Below, one piece after another: positions 50,910 through 61,300 of a DNA stretch of 64,000 bases; within the stretch, counting starts at the first letter, position 1, and each line of letters opens with the position of its first letter. Source of the DNA: Fibrobacter sp. UWB2 (GTDB lineage: Bacteria; Fibrobacterota; Fibrobacteria; Fibrobacterales; Fibrobacteraceae); contig NZ_MWQK01000004.1 in NCBI RefSeq assembly GCF_002210425.1, positions 406,531 to 470,530 of the forward strand. The letters are read 5' to 3'. The notes below the pieces were generated by a model. It had not been told where the DNA came from. It saw only the letters and a list, made by a program, of their open reading frames with translations, and made no database searches. A program made the position numbers and the translations under genes.

Positions 50910-52721
50910 ATGCCCACCTCTCGTGAAATTTTAAAATCTATTTTTGGCTACGATTCGTTCCGCCCTATGCAAGAGGAAATCATCGAGCATGTTATCTCAG
51001 GGAAAGATGCGCTTGTGCTGATGCCGACTGGTGGCGGAAAGTCCATTTGCTACCAGATTCCGGCCTTGATGTTCAAGGGTATCACGGTCGTTATTTCACC
51101 GTTGATTTCACTGATGAAAGACCAGGTGGACGCGCTGAACGCAAACGGCATCGGAGCCGACGCGCTCAACAGCAACAACGAAGAAGGCGAAAATGCGGCC
51201 ATCCGAGAGCGCTGCAAAGCGGGCCAAACCAAGATTCTCTACATTTCGCCGGAGCGTTTGCAGCGAGAAATTCCGTGGATGCAACAGCACTTGAGCGTTT
51301 CTCTATTCGCTATCGACGAGGCGCATTGCATTTCGCAATGGGGGCACGATTTTCGCCCGGAATACACGCAGCTCGGCATGCTACACCAAGCGTTCCCGAG
51401 CGCAACAATTATGGCGCTGACGGCAACGGCAGACAAGCTCACAAAAGAGGACATCGTCCGACAGTTGAACTTGCGTGACTTTAGACTTTTCGTGAGTTCG
51501 TTCGACCGCCCGAATTTGAGTCTCGATGTGCGGCGCGGTTATTCCGCATCCGAAAAGCTGAAGGCGATTTTGTCCATCATTTCAAAGCACAAGCACGAAT
51601 CGGGAATCATCTATTGCCTTTCGCGCAAGAGCACAGAGAAAGTCGCCGATGAACTCATCAACGCAGGCGTTTACGCGAAGGCATACCATGCTGGGCTAAC
51701 AGCTGAAGAACGCAACAATGTGCAAGAGGATTTCATCAACGACAATATCGATGTCGTGTGTGCGACAATCGCATTCGGCATGGGCATCGACAAAAGCAAC
51801 GTCCGTTACGTCATCCATTACAATCTCCCCAAGAGCATCGAGAGTTTTTATCAAGAAATCGGGCGCGCGGGCCGTGACGGCCTCCCCTCCGAGACGGTGC
51901 TGTTCTACAATTTCCAGGACATCATCACACTCCGCAAATTTGTAAACGAAAGCGGCCAGCGAGATATCAATTCCGAGAAGCTCGACCGCATGCAGGAATA
52001 CGCCGAATCGCAAGTTTGCCGTCGTCGCATTTTGCTCAACTACTTCGGTGAAAACAATAGCAGCAACTGCGGGAATTGCGATATTTGCAAGCACCCGCCA
52101 CAGCGATTCAACGGTACGATTCTCGTGCAGAAAGCACTCTCGGCCATCAAACGCACTGGCGAGCACATCGGTTTTTCAATGACCGCCGACATTCTCAAAG
52201 GCACGCTCAACGACGAAATTGTCCAGAAGGGTTATGACAAGCTCAAAACATTCGGCGTAGGCGCCAAGACAACGCTCAAGCATTGGCACGATTACCTTTT
52301 GCAAATGCTGCAACTCGGCTACATTGAAATTGCATACAACGAAAACAACCACCTTAAAATAACCGAAAGCGGTAACGAAGTACTCTTCGGGAAGAAAACG
52401 GCAGAACTCGCCATCGCCGCAAAAATTGAAGCCAAAGAAGACACAAAACCGAGAAGCGGTCGCACGACATTTACGCGCGCAGCCGACGACGCGGAAGACA
52501 ATTCTCTGTTCGAAGCTCTGCGAAAAGTCCGCAAGCAAATTGCCGACGAAAACAACTGGCCCGCCTACGTTGTGCTCTCCGACCGCACGCTAAAAGACCT
52601 CGCCTACAAGGCGCCCATTTCCATCAACGAACTGCAAGATGTATTCGGTTTCGGTGAAATGAAAATCCGAAAGTTCGGGCAGCAATTCGTAGACGCCATC
52701 CGCGATTACATGAGACAATAA
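50910..52721 (+). CDS. recQ: RecQ family ATP-dependent DNA helicase
   Basis: RecQ unwinds DNA 3'-5' in recombination and fork repair. The 603-residue protein has Walker A MPTGGGKSICYQIP, DEAH box FAIDEAHCISQWGHDFRPEY, the motif VI stretch YQEIGRAGRDGLPS, and the zinc-binding cysteines CRRRILLNYFGE...CGNCDIC. A winged-helix region and a C-terminal HRDC domain (residues ~525-600) complete the E. coli type. It lies directly downstream of mcrC but is less AT-rich, with its own TATATT upstream, so it may be a native gene next to the island. Confidence 0.93.
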   Translation: MPTSREILKSIFGYDSFRPMQEEIIEHVISGKDALVLMPTGGGKSICYQIPALMFKGITVVISPLISLMKDQVDALNANGIGADALNSNNEEGENAAIRERCKAGQTKILYISPERLQREIPWMQQHLSVSLFAIDEAHCISQWGHDFRPEYTQLGMLHQAFPSATIMALTATADKLTKEDIVRQLNLRDFRLFVSSFDRPNLSLDVRRGYSASEKLKAILSIISKHKHESGIIYCLSRKSTEKVADELINAGVYAKAYHAGLTAEERNNVQEDFINDNIDVVCATIAFGMGIDKSNVRYVIHYNLPKSIESFYQEIGRAGRDGLPSETVLFYNFQDIITLRKFVNESGQRDINSEKLDRMQEYAESQVCRRRILLNYFGENNSSNCGNCDICKHPPQRFNGTILVQKALSAIKRTGEHIGFSMTADILKGTLNDEIVQKGYDKLKTFGVGAKTTLKHWHDYLLQMLQLGYIEIAYNENNHLKITESGNEVLFGKKTAELAIAAKIEAKEDTKPRSGRTTFTRAADDAEDNSLFEALRKVRKQIADENNWPAYVVLSDRTLKDLAYKAPISINELQDVFGFGEMKIRKFGQQFVDAIRDYMRQ

Positions 52722-52728
52722 AAAAAAT

Positions 52729-52755
52729 CCCGCAGCACACGCCGCGAGATTTTCA
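52729..52755. terminator. Weak terminator-like hairpin between recQ and skp
   Basis: ATC-CCGC and GCCG-CGAGAT form an imperfect stem between A- and T-runs. It lies between convergent genes. Stem quality is low, so the call is tentative. Confidence 0.35.
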
Positions 52756-52774
52756 AATGCCCGAAGACAAAGAA

Positions 52775-53290
52775 CTATCTATTGTTCAAATAGTTCAGCA
52801 CCTTGTTCGTAAGGTCGTTTTCCTTTTTCCAGAAAAGCACAGCGCCGGTAGCACGGTCAATGACCATGTCGTAGCCTTCCTGCAAGGCAATTTCGTTCAC
52901 GGCCTTGCGGATGAGCTGGATAATCGGGGCACTCACCTTTTCGTTTTCGGTGATGAGCTCTCCGTTACGGCCATAGACGCGGTCGATGAACGACTTGAGC
53001 TCCGTATCCTTCTTGTTGTATTCGGCTTCGAGTTCGCGCTTCTTTTCGTCCGAAAGCATCAGGACCTGCTTATCGAGCCTTTCCTTGATGGCGGCAAGCT
53101 CCTTTTGCAGAAGGTTTGCCTGCTGTTCCCATTTAGCCACCTGGCGGTCATATTCTTCTTGAGCCTTCTTGGTGCCCTTGAAGCCGTCAAAGATAATCTT
53201 TGAGTCCACATGGGCAATGCGAAGACCATCTTCGGCAAAGCTTGCGCATGCAAAGACTACCGAAAGCAAAACTATCAACTTGCGAATCAT
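52775..53290 (-). CDS. skp: Skp/OmpH-family periplasmic chaperone
   Basis: The 171-residue protein has a signal peptide (MIRKLIVLLSVVFACASFAED), the RIAHVDSKIIFDGFKGTKKAQEEYD opening and a long coiled-coil tentacle (VAKWEQQANLLQKELAAIKERLDKQVL). Skp holds unfolded outer-membrane proteins on their way to the Bam complex. It begins 18 bp after the bamA stop, so bamA-skp form a conserved pair. A short beta part (ATGAVLFWKKENDLTNKVL) closes the head domain. Confidence 0.9.
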   Translation of the reverse strand: MIRKLIVLLSVVFACASFAEDGLRIAHVDSKIIFDGFKGTKKAQEEYDRQVAKWEQQANLLQKELAAIKERLDKQVLMLSDEKKRELEAEYNKKDTELKSFIDRVYGRNGELITENEKVSAPIIQLIRKAVNEIALQEGYDMVIDRATGAVLFWKKENDLTNKVLNYLNNR

Positions 53291-53308
53291 AGCGCACCTC
53301 CAGTCAGG

Positions 53309-56095
53309 TTAGAAAGACTGACCAATGACAAAGTTGAATTCCATATCACCCACCGACGGAAGCTGAGTACCGTTGCTGTAGGATTCACCCGGATCGAGCG
53401 GCCAGGCAAAGTCGAAACCGATAATGCCAAGCATCGGCACCACTACGCGGAAGCCAAAGCCAATATCCTTCTTGAGCTTCGTCGGATCCCATTCACTGAG
53501 CGGATTCTTCTTGGGCTTGTCAACGCGAGCATTCTTGTCGATGCGTTCACCGAACACGTTACCGGCGTCAAAGAAGAACGGGAGCAAGTAGAACGTCTGC
53601 GGCACAAGACCAAGTTGGAGTTCAGCACCGATGTACTGGTAGCTGCGGCCCAAACGGCTCTGGCCAATGGAACCCGAGCTATAACCACGGAGCATACCAT
53701 CGTAGCCAAGCACGCCACCCATTTTATACAACGTACGATGTTGCAACTTGTCGCCAAAGATGACACCGTATTCATTTGTAAGGGCAATCGTGAGGCGGTC
53801 ACGGAAGAGCGGGAACCACCACTTGATGGAGAGGTCGGCCTTCACGAATTCAAAGTCACTGCCAAAGATCTTATCGGCCCACTGCACGTCGAGCACATAA
53901 CGGGAACCTTCGGTCGGGAACTGCGGCAAGTTCTTGTCGTCACGCTGGATGCGGAAGTTGAATGCCGATTCAATACCCGTATAGACCACATAGCTATTGT
54001 CGATGTTCGGGCCCTGATCGTTCATGAGCCAGCCATAACCGATCTGACCATAGAAGTAGTCATCCGGCCACTTGAGTCGCTTACCGGCAAAGATGTTTCC
54101 ACCGTAGCGGGTAATGTCGTGGTCGTCATAGTCTTCCATGTTCCACCAGGAATAGCTGAGGCTTGCACCGACCGTAATCGGCTTGTCGAGGAACCACGGT
54201 TCTGTAAAGCTAATCGTAGCACTCTTCTTGTCGGCACCGTATTCGAGGTTCAAGGCAGCCTGCTGGCCATCGCCCATACAGCAGTTCGGGATAGAGATGC
54301 TTGCCGTACCGACAAAGCCATCGCTTTCACTATAAGAGACGCCCAAGCTGAACTGACCTGTACCGGCCTGCTTTTCTTGAACGGCAAAGTCGAGATCCAC
54401 TTCCTGTTCGCCCACGACCTTGATATCGGGCACGACCATGTCGAAGTAGTTGAGCTGCATAATTTCGCGGAAGCTACGTTCCAAAGCGGACTGGCGGTAC
54501 GTATCGCCCGGATAGAGGCGGACTTCGCGACGGATGACCTTTTCGTTCGTCTTGGTGTTGCCACGCACATGGACCTTATGGATCTGAGCCGGCAAACCTT
54601 CGTTCATCTTGTAGGCGAGGTTCACAATGGAATCGTTTTCGAACGTTCTCTCTTCATCGAATTGGGCAAAGAGGTAGCCATCTTCGCGGTAGGAATCGAG
54701 CAAAGCCTTACGGGATGCTTCGTAGAGGTACTGGTCGAACACGGCACCGCTATCAAGACGGAACACATAGCCGAGCATGGCATCGCTCTGGACTTCGTTA
54801 CCCGTAAAGTGGAGTCCGCCCATGTAGTAGCGACGGCCTTCGGTCACGTCGATGTGGATGATAATATCGCTAGAGGTCTTGATGTTATCGTACTTGTAAA
54901 GGGCCGGAATCATGTCCTCAATCATGTAACGCACAAGAAGCTTGCTTTCGTAAGCGGAGCGCTTCTTGATCTTGAGGAGGGAATCAATTTTCGGGTTATT
55001 CCACTTGCGGCCCGCAACCAAGTCAAGCCATTCCTTACGGGCGCTTTCATAGCGGATAATGTCGTTCAGGAGAGTCCATGCGCCTTCTTCGTCCTTGACC
55101 TGCGGCTTACGTCTTGCAAGCGGATACTTGTCAGAGGCCTTGCGCATGTTCCTATAATAGTGCGTCACTTCCATCGTCGGCTTGCCCGCAATCTTGTAAA
55201 GCGGGTTCGTCGAATCAGCCATGGCCTCGTTCAACTGCGTATAGAGCGGGGCCAAGCGTTCTCCAACCGGCACCATGCGTCCAAGATAGAACAGGCAGGT
55301 AGAATCCGGGAGGTATTCGGCATGGTAGTCGTTCAGTTCTGCATCCAGGTAACCGAAATGGCGGAAAACATTCAGCACGGTATCGCGGTCGGCTTCAAAG
55401 ACATTTTCCTTGAATTCGCCACCGCCCCACCACTGGTTTTCCTTAGAGAGCATGTGATCTGCAATTTCTTCGATAGGCACATGGTCATTGCCCTTCACGT
55501 CAAAGCCGCGGATACGCACCTTGTTGCCTTCGCGAATCACGAAGGTCACCTTGTTCTGGTATTCGTCCACCGGTTCTTCGCGGTAGCCCACTTCGGCAAG
55601 GAGGAAGCCTTCGGAGCGGTAATGGTCGAGCATAGCCTGGCGAGTGCGTTCCAGCTGAGCCTTGCTATAGACCTGACCCGTAATCATGTGAATTTTCAAG
55701 CGGAGGTCATCTTCAGAAACTTCGTCACAACCATCCAAAATAGCGGTATCGAGAGCAGGGAGCTCCTTGACCTTAAAGACCAAGTCCACATTGGAACCAT
55801 CGTCGCCAACATAATCCACCCAGGCAGTCACATCGTCAAACAGGCCCGAAGCATAAAGCGTGCTCACGGAATTCTGAACTTTTTCGGAAAGCGAAGTCGG
55901 GGAATAGCTCTGACCCGGACGGATACCGATACGTCCGAGAACCGAACGTTCGTCCATGTGATGTGTACCTTCGACATGAATCTTGTTGATCTTATTCTCA
56001 ACCATATACTTGTCGGAAATCTGCGACATGTCCAACAACTGGGCATTCGACATACCGACCAAAGCAAGAACAAATAAAAGCGAACGGGAACGCAG
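53309..56095 (-). CDS. bamA: BamA/Omp85 outer-membrane assembly factor with non-canonical start
   Basis: The protein (~928 residues) has five POTRA-like repeats (first: NKIHVEGTHHMDERSVLGRIGIRPGQ; later VTFVIREGNKVRIRGFDVKGNDHV and HKVHVRGNTKTNEKVIRREVRLYPGD) and a C-terminal Omp85 barrel ending MEFNFVIGQSF, the Phe-terminal signal. Long charged insertions lie between POTRA 3 and 4 (about 230-330 residues in). The signal peptide LRSRSLLFVLALVGMSNAQ is in frame only if translation starts at CTG (56095, six bases after AGGTAGG) or ATT (56098). No ATG or GTG precedes it before a TAA. A TTG at 56062 would remove most of the signal peptide and is rejected. skp follows. Confidence 0.9.
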   Translation of the reverse strand: MRSRSLLFVLALVGMSNAQLLDMSQISDKYMVENKINKIHVEGTHHMDERSVLGRIGIRPGQSYSPTSLSEKVQNSVSTLYASGLFDDVTAWVDYVGDDGSNVDLVFKVKELPALDTAILDGCDEVSEDDLRLKIHMITGQVYSKAQLERTRQAMLDHYRSEGFLLAEVGYREEPVDEYQNKVTFVIREGNKVRIRGFDVKGNDHVPIEEIADHMLSKENQWWGGGEFKENVFEADRDTVLNVFRHFGYLDAELNDYHAEYLPDSTCLFYLGRMVPVGERLAPLYTQLNEAMADSTNPLYKIAGKPTMEVTHYYRNMRKASDKYPLARRKPQVKDEEGAWTLLNDIIRYESARKEWLDLVAGRKWNNPKIDSLLKIKKRSAYESKLLVRYMIEDMIPALYKYDNIKTSSDIIIHIDVTEGRRYYMGGLHFTGNEVQSDAMLGYVFRLDSGAVFDQYLYEASRKALLDSYREDGYLFAQFDEERTFENDSIVNLAYKMNEGLPAQIHKVHVRGNTKTNEKVIRREVRLYPGDTYRQSALERSFREIMQLNYFDMVVPDIKVVGEQEVDLDFAVQEKQAGTGQFSLGVSYSESDGFVGTASISIPNCCMGDGQQAALNLEYGADKKSATISFTEPWFLDKPITVGASLSYSWWNMEDYDDHDITRYGGNIFAGKRLKWPDDYFYGQIGYGWLMNDQGPNIDNSYVVYTGIESAFNFRIQRDDKNLPQFPTEGSRYVLDVQWADKIFGSDFEFVKADLSIKWWFPLFRDRLTIALTNEYGVIFGDKLQHRTLYKMGGVLGYDGMLRGYSSGSIGQSRLGRSYQYIGAELQLGLVPQTFYLLPFFFDAGNVFGERIDKNARVDKPKKNPLSEWDPTKLKKDIGFGFRVVVPMLGIIGFDFAWPLDPGESYSNGTQLPSVGDMEFNFVIGQSF

Positions 56096-56098
56096 AAT

Positions 56099-56418
56099 AG
56101 ACCTACCTATAAAGCAGTTTATTTAAATTTTCTGCCCAAAAATACAAAAATTACACTCCCCCGCCCACACGACTTTTTGAAAAAAGGCCAAACGGCCGAC
56201 GAATAAACGGTAATGTTGGAATAAGGGTTATAACGTCCCAATTTTTACACTTTTTGAAACTGTTACGTTATGGACTTAGCGACTCCATATATATGGACAA
56301 AGGCGCGACTTGCATTTTCGCAAAGAAAAAGAAACGCTCCTAAATTAAACGCAACGCAAGCGCATTATATATATTTAAGGCGGAAAATTTTAACCTACAC
56401 CCTCTATTGAAGGATACT
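56099..56418. promoter_or_regulatory. Intergenic region between divergent bamA and paaK
   Basis: These 320 bp hold no gene. A perfect 14-bp palindrome, TCCATATATATGGA, lies at 56284-56297. ATAACGT (56230-56236) and ACGTTAT (56265-56271) form an inverted pair 35 bp apart. Another TATATATTT (near 56369) could be the paaK -10. GGCC-AAAC-GGCC (near 56190) is a small GC-rich hairpin. These are operator-like, but no regulator can be named. Confidence 0.45.
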
Positions 56419-57756
56419 ATGCGATCTACAGCTTGGAACGACGAAGAAAACAAAATCTTGCCCGAAATGGCGCTTGATTTTATGCCCGAAGAAAAATTGC
56501 GCGAATTGCAGTTGCAGCGTTTGCGTGCAACCGTGAAGCTCGCCTACGAGAAGGTTCCGCTGTTCCACGACCGCATGGTCGAAAAGGGCGTTACGCCCGA
56601 TGACATCAAGTCTTTGAAGGACATCGTGAAGATCCCGTTTTCCATGAAGAAGGACTTGCGCGACACGTATCCGTACGGCCTCTTCGCTGTCGACATGAGC
56701 GAAGTCGTGCGCCTGCACGCTAGCTCCGGCACTACCGGTAAGCCGATTGTCGTCGGTTACACCAAGGAAGACATGGAAGTCTGGGCACAGGTCGTGAAGC
56801 GTGGCCTCCTCGCCTGCGGTTTCCGCAGCACAGACATTGTGCAGAACTTCTACGGCTACGGCCTCTTTACGGGCGGTCTTGGCATTCACGGCGGTTTCGA
56901 AGCCCTCGGCGCCACAGTCGTGCCGATTAGCGGCGGTAATACCGAACGCCAGGTGATGCTCATGAAGGACTTCGGCGTGACCGCAGTCGGTGGCACCCCG
57001 AGCTACTTTGTCCGCATTATCGACGTTGCCGAAAAGATGGGCGTCGACATTTCCAAGTTGAACGTGAAGCGCGGCATCTTCGGTGCAGAACCGTGGAGCG
57101 ATGGCATGCGCGACTACATCGAAGAAAAGACGGGCATCAAGGCTTACGACATTTACGGACTTTCTGAAATTGTCGGCCCGGGCGTAGGTTGCGAATGCGA
57201 ATGCCGCGACGGCATCCACATTTTCGAAGACCACTTCTACCCTGAAATCGTGGACCCGGAAACGCTCGAACCGCTTCCGGACGGCGAAGAAGGCGAACTC
57301 GTCATCAGTACGCTCAGCAAGCGCGCTATGCCGATCCTCCGCTACCGCACCCGCGACATCACTGCTATTGAAAAGACCAAGTGCAAGTGCGGCCGTACCA
57401 TCCGCCGTATCCGCCGCATTGGCCGCCGCAGCGACGACATGATCATCATGCGTGGCGTGAACGTGTTCCCGAGCCAGATCGAAACGGCTCTTCTCCGCGC
57501 AGAAAAGGCTTTGCCGCATTACCAGATTGTGCTCGATACCAAGAACAACATGGATACGCTCGAAGTCAAGGTCGAAGTTTCTCGCGACATGGTGAGCGAC
57601 TCCATGAGCGATATGGAACAGCTCTCCAAGAAGTTCAAGCACTCCATCGAACAGATTCTTGGCATCTCCGTGATTGTCACGCTCTGCGAACCGGATTCTC
57701 TGCCGCGTAGCGAAGGCAAGGCCAAGCGCGTCATCGACAACAGAAAGAAGATTTAA
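56419..57756 (+). CDS. paaK: Phenylacetate-CoA ligase (PaaK family)
   Basis: The enzyme activates phenylacetate with ATP and CoA. The 445-residue protein has the AMP-binding motifs LHASSGTTGKPIVVGYT, YDIYGLSEIVGPGVGCEC, TLSKRAMPILRYRTRDI and a C-terminal GRRSDDMIIMRGVNVFPSQIE. Its Cys-rich stretch EKTKCKCGRT is typical of the PaaK branch. ATG 56419 follows AAGGA; an upstream TTG in frame is rejected. In anaerobes the ligase often acts on indoleacetate or phenylacetate in amino-acid fermentation. The ACT gene 14 bp downstream is the usual neighbour. Confidence 0.92.
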   Translation: MRSTAWNDEENKILPEMALDFMPEEKLRELQLQRLRATVKLAYEKVPLFHDRMVEKGVTPDDIKSLKDIVKIPFSMKKDLRDTYPYGLFAVDMSEVVRLHASSGTTGKPIVVGYTKEDMEVWAQVVKRGLLACGFRSTDIVQNFYGYGLFTGGLGIHGGFEALGATVVPISGGNTERQVMLMKDFGVTAVGGTPSYFVRIIDVAEKMGVDISKLNVKRGIFGAEPWSDGMRDYIEEKTGIKAYDIYGLSEIVGPGVGCECECRDGIHIFEDHFYPEIVDPETLEPLPDGEEGELVISTLSKRAMPILRYRTRDITAIEKTKCKCGRTIRRIRRIGRRSDDMIIMRGVNVFPSQIETALLRAEKALPHYQIVLDTKNNMDTLEVKVEVSRDMVSDSMSDMEQLSKKFKHSIEQILGISVIVTLCEPDSLPRSEGKAKRVIDNRKKI

Positions 57757-57770
57757 GAAGGAGAAAAAAA

Positions 57771-58196
57771 ATGAAAATTCCACAGGTTTCAGTTTTCGTG
57801 TCGAACCGCCCGGGCCGTCTCCAGGCAGTTTGCCGCTCGCTCGCTGATGCAGGCATCAACCTTCTCTCGCTCACGCTCGCCGATTCAGGCGAATTCGGCC
57901 TTATCCGCCTGATCGTGAACGATTCTGAAAAGGCTGTCAATGTCCTTGCCAAGGCAGGCCTCAGCGCAACCGTTACCGACGTTGTCGCATGCCCTGTTGC
58001 AGACAAGGTTGGCGGTCTTGCAGACCTTCTCGACGTTCTCGGCGACTTGCAGATTGACTACATGTACGCCTACCCGTCCGAATGCTCGACGGCAACGAAC
58101 GTCATGATTCTTCGCTTTAGCGATACCGAAAAGGCGCTCAAGGTCTTGGAAGAAAAGAACTTCAAGACTCTCAGCACTACAGAAATGCTCGGCTAA
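57771..58196 (+). CDS. Tandem ACT-domain protein associated with PaaK
   Basis: The 141-residue product consists of two ACT domains (residues ~4-68, KIPQVSVFVSNRPGRLQAVCRSLADAGINLLSL; ~72-140, GLADLLDVLGDLQIDYMYAYP). ACT domains bind amino acids; this pair commonly accompanies PaaK and may sense an aromatic amino acid. A GAAGGAG ribosome binding site precedes ATG 57771. It is 14 bp from the paaK stop, so the two are co-transcribed. Confidence 0.88.
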   Translation: MKIPQVSVFVSNRPGRLQAVCRSLADAGINLLSLTLADSGEFGLIRLIVNDSEKAVNVLAKAGLSATVTDVVACPVADKVGGLADLLDVLGDLQIDYMYAYPSECSTATNVMILRFSDTEKALKVLEEKNFKTLSTTEMLG

Positions 58197-58283
58197 AATT
58201 GCGAGTTGCGCAGTCTGTGCAAGTTAAACGCGCAGACGAGATGCGCGAATGCGCGGACTAAACTACGCACGCTATTGCAAACA

Positions 58284-58317
58284 AAAACAGCTAAACGGCT
58301 TCCCGTTTAGCTGTTTT
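58284..58317. terminator. Bidirectional intrinsic terminator
   Basis: AAAACAGCTAAACGG and CCGTTTAGCTGTTTT form a perfect 15-bp stem around a 4-base loop. It separates the convergent ACT-domain and CotH genes. Confidence 0.95.
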
Positions 58318-58341
58318 ATTATGGATTTCAGTTGAGAGAAA

Positions 58342-61300
58342 CTACCTGAACACGGCGGTAACAGACGTGACTTCACCCGGGTTCACCTTGCGGGTCATAT
58401 CCGTGACGCCATCGCTCCAGCCCGTGAAAGTGCTGCCAGAATTTGCCTGAGCTGTAAGCGTGACCGGCACATCCCTGTAAAGCGAGACCGTCATCGAAGA
58501 CTTATCCAAAGCGAGTCCATCCACGAGAATCGTGCCGGAACCCTGCGCCGTAAACGTCATTTCAACCGGAGAAGAAAGCGTAAAGTACGATTCCATCTGT
58601 TCACGGACCTTAGCCTGACGCGTCTGGGCAAAGCTCTTTATCGTTTCCAAAGCGTTGCTCATGCTAGATGCATTATAACCCCAGAATTCCTGATCGCGCG
58701 CCACTTCAGGTTCCACCTGCGACTGCAAATCGTTGATGCGCTTGAGGAGCCTATCAGCCGAGAAGTTCATCGAAAGGAGCACGCTAAAGCGGTTGATAAA
58801 CGCATTCTTGAAGCCCTCGTTACTGAGCAAACGAATCATGAGAATCGTGTGCGGAGAAATAGAGCCGTTCGTCACCTGCTGCTGGCCACCGCCCATGCCA
58901 CCCATGCCGAAGCCCATTCCCATACCCATGCCACTTGTGCCGCTAGCATTCGTCACATAGCTGAACACGTTTCCGGTCTGGGTATTGTAAGACACGCCGA
59001 AGCCAAAGTCCGTATCGTACATGAACCATTTCCACTTCGTCTTCTGACTTGCGACACGCCACTTTTTCATGTTGTTGTGCGGCCAGTCGCTGTTGTTCAA
59101 GAACATTTCGGCTTGCATGTAATTCATGTAGTTGTCGACATCAACCTGGTCTGCAATCTTCTTGTAGTTTGCATCCGATTTCAAATCGTTGTTCTGCAAC
59201 CAATCCAACATAGATTTGTAATCCGCAGAAGAACCGACACTCGCTTCATCTGTACCGCTAGATGTTGTGGCAAGAAGGTCAATATCGTTCGGGTCATAGC
59301 CGTACTTGGTTTCGTAATAGTATTCGTTATTGCGTTCGCGCAAGTCGTGGATACCGTAATACTTGCCATTGTAATACACGATAACATAACGGCCACGCTG
59401 GTAATCGACGCCCAAGCCTTCCGTCATCGAAGTGCCCACACGGTCGCGCACATAATCGTCGCCGGAATTGTTACCAAAGTTTCTGAGCGAGAAGGCCTTA
59501 AACTTCTTGAGTTCCGGATAATCCGGGAACAGCGTGTATTTCAGGCGCTTTTCGCCATACTCTTCGCGCAACGTCACCGCAAAGGACTTCTTTTCTTTTG
59601 CACGGCTGTACTGGCCAGAAATCTTGTAGTCGCCCATCACGCCAAACGCCGGAGCCTGCGGCTTGCCAGGTTCAAACATTTCTACATAAACCGGGAGTTC
59701 TCGGTTGCTCCAGAAGTTTGCACCTTTTTTCGGATCCATCATGCTGGCGTTATTGCCCGTCATGTAAAGGCCGGAATCGGGGCTGAACATCGAAAGCGGA
59801 TCGGTCGTCACAAAGAGCGCGGCAAGCGTGGGCTGCTTTTCGAAAACATAAGTACGGATAATTTCTTCACTCGGATAAGAGCCACCGACATACGCACGGC
59901 AACGCAAAACCGTCGTAGCGCTAATCGTCACCGTAGTCTGCACCACCGGAGAGTTTGAAGTCGGTTCGGCGCCGCCCTGTTCGCAACGAGTACCCGCCGG
60001 GAATGTAGCCGTCACCGGAGACGTGTAGAAACCAGAAGGCGGAATGTTCACTTCGGCAACTTGAACTTGTTCGGCAAAGACCTCGCCCGCCGTATTGCCA
60101 TAAGGCGACGGAGTTGCAAAGCCCCACTTGCCGGCACCATCACGAGACCAAGAAGCGGTCGTCGGAACTGCACCAAAACGAACAGAGTCCAGCAAAGCGC
60201 CTTCGGCATTTACAAAGTACAATGCACCGCCATCCTTGTCCACCTTGAACGAAGCGTGCGGTTCATGGCCGCGATTGCGAGCAATGTACGACGTAATCTG
60301 AATGGTTGTCGATTCACTTCCCTGAGTTTCAGTCGCAAAAGTTGTTGCCGTTACATTATTGCGCTTGAGGTCCTTCGCATTATCATCGAGGCGGACATAG
60401 AACACCGATGACAAATCACCTGTACCGCGGAGATTCTTGCCGCTCCAATTGCTAAGCGAATCACCTTCCTTAAAGTTCACACGAATTTTGTGATTTTTGG
60501 TGATAAAGCCACGGACAACAAGCTGGTTGACCTTGCTAAGGCTAGACGCATTATTGGTCTTGACAACCACGCGAGAGTAATCCCCACCCTGGGCAACCTT
60601 CATCACAGACCCAATCTGGACAGAGCCATTTTCGCTAAAGCAGAGCGAAGACTTACCTTGCAAATTTTCGACATTGTTGCCAGATGAAGCAGCACCGGTA
60701 TTGCCACCCATGTTGCCGCCCCAGCCGCCGCCACCCCAGTTGCCCATTCCGCCACCGAAATCGCCAAAGTTAAAGCCGCCCATGCCACCCGATGCAGATT
60801 CAGAACTGCAATCCGAGCTCATCATATTAAGCGAATCAGAAGGTAAGACATAGTCAGGATAATTCTTGCCCGAAAGGAAGACAATCATGAAACTTTTGGC
60901 AGGAACAGTCGCATTGCCAAAGACCCAGCGACGCGGATTAGACAAATCATCCGTAAGCGCATACCCATTCAAATTGACGGGAGCATCGGACGAGTTGTAA
61001 AATTCAACCCATCCCGGATCGTTACCGTCATTGTCCTTGAGATTTGCATTTGTCGGAGAAACTTCCGAGAAGAACACCGGGCTATTCCCTTCGAAATGCG
61101 GAATAACAGTAGCGGCGCTCGAAGCCGGAGGAACCTGAGCACTAGAAGTGGGAACTAATGCCGAAGAAGATGACTGAGCCACAGGAGACGACATTCCCGG
61201 AACACCCGCGGAGGAGCTACCCGGAATGCCAGCTGAAGAAAGTCCCGGAGCAAAAGACGAACTGGACCAACCGCCCAATTGACCGTCATTGGAATCGGAG

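Noticed and set aside
56062..56062. TTG at 56062 as the bamA start
   Set aside because: It would leave MVGMSNAQ and delete the signal peptide; the AGGTAGG site lies further upstream at a proper distance from CTG 56095.
53210..56077. A 955-codon open frame antisense to bamA
   Set aside because: It mirrors the codon bias of bamA, lacks a ribosome binding site and domain signatures, and the opposite strand encodes a clear BamA.
58197..58280. Small RNA or gene after the ACT-domain gene
   Set aside because: A GTCTGTGC/GCGCAGAC hairpin is present, but there is no promoter-like sequence or open frame of note, and the real terminator follows at 58284.
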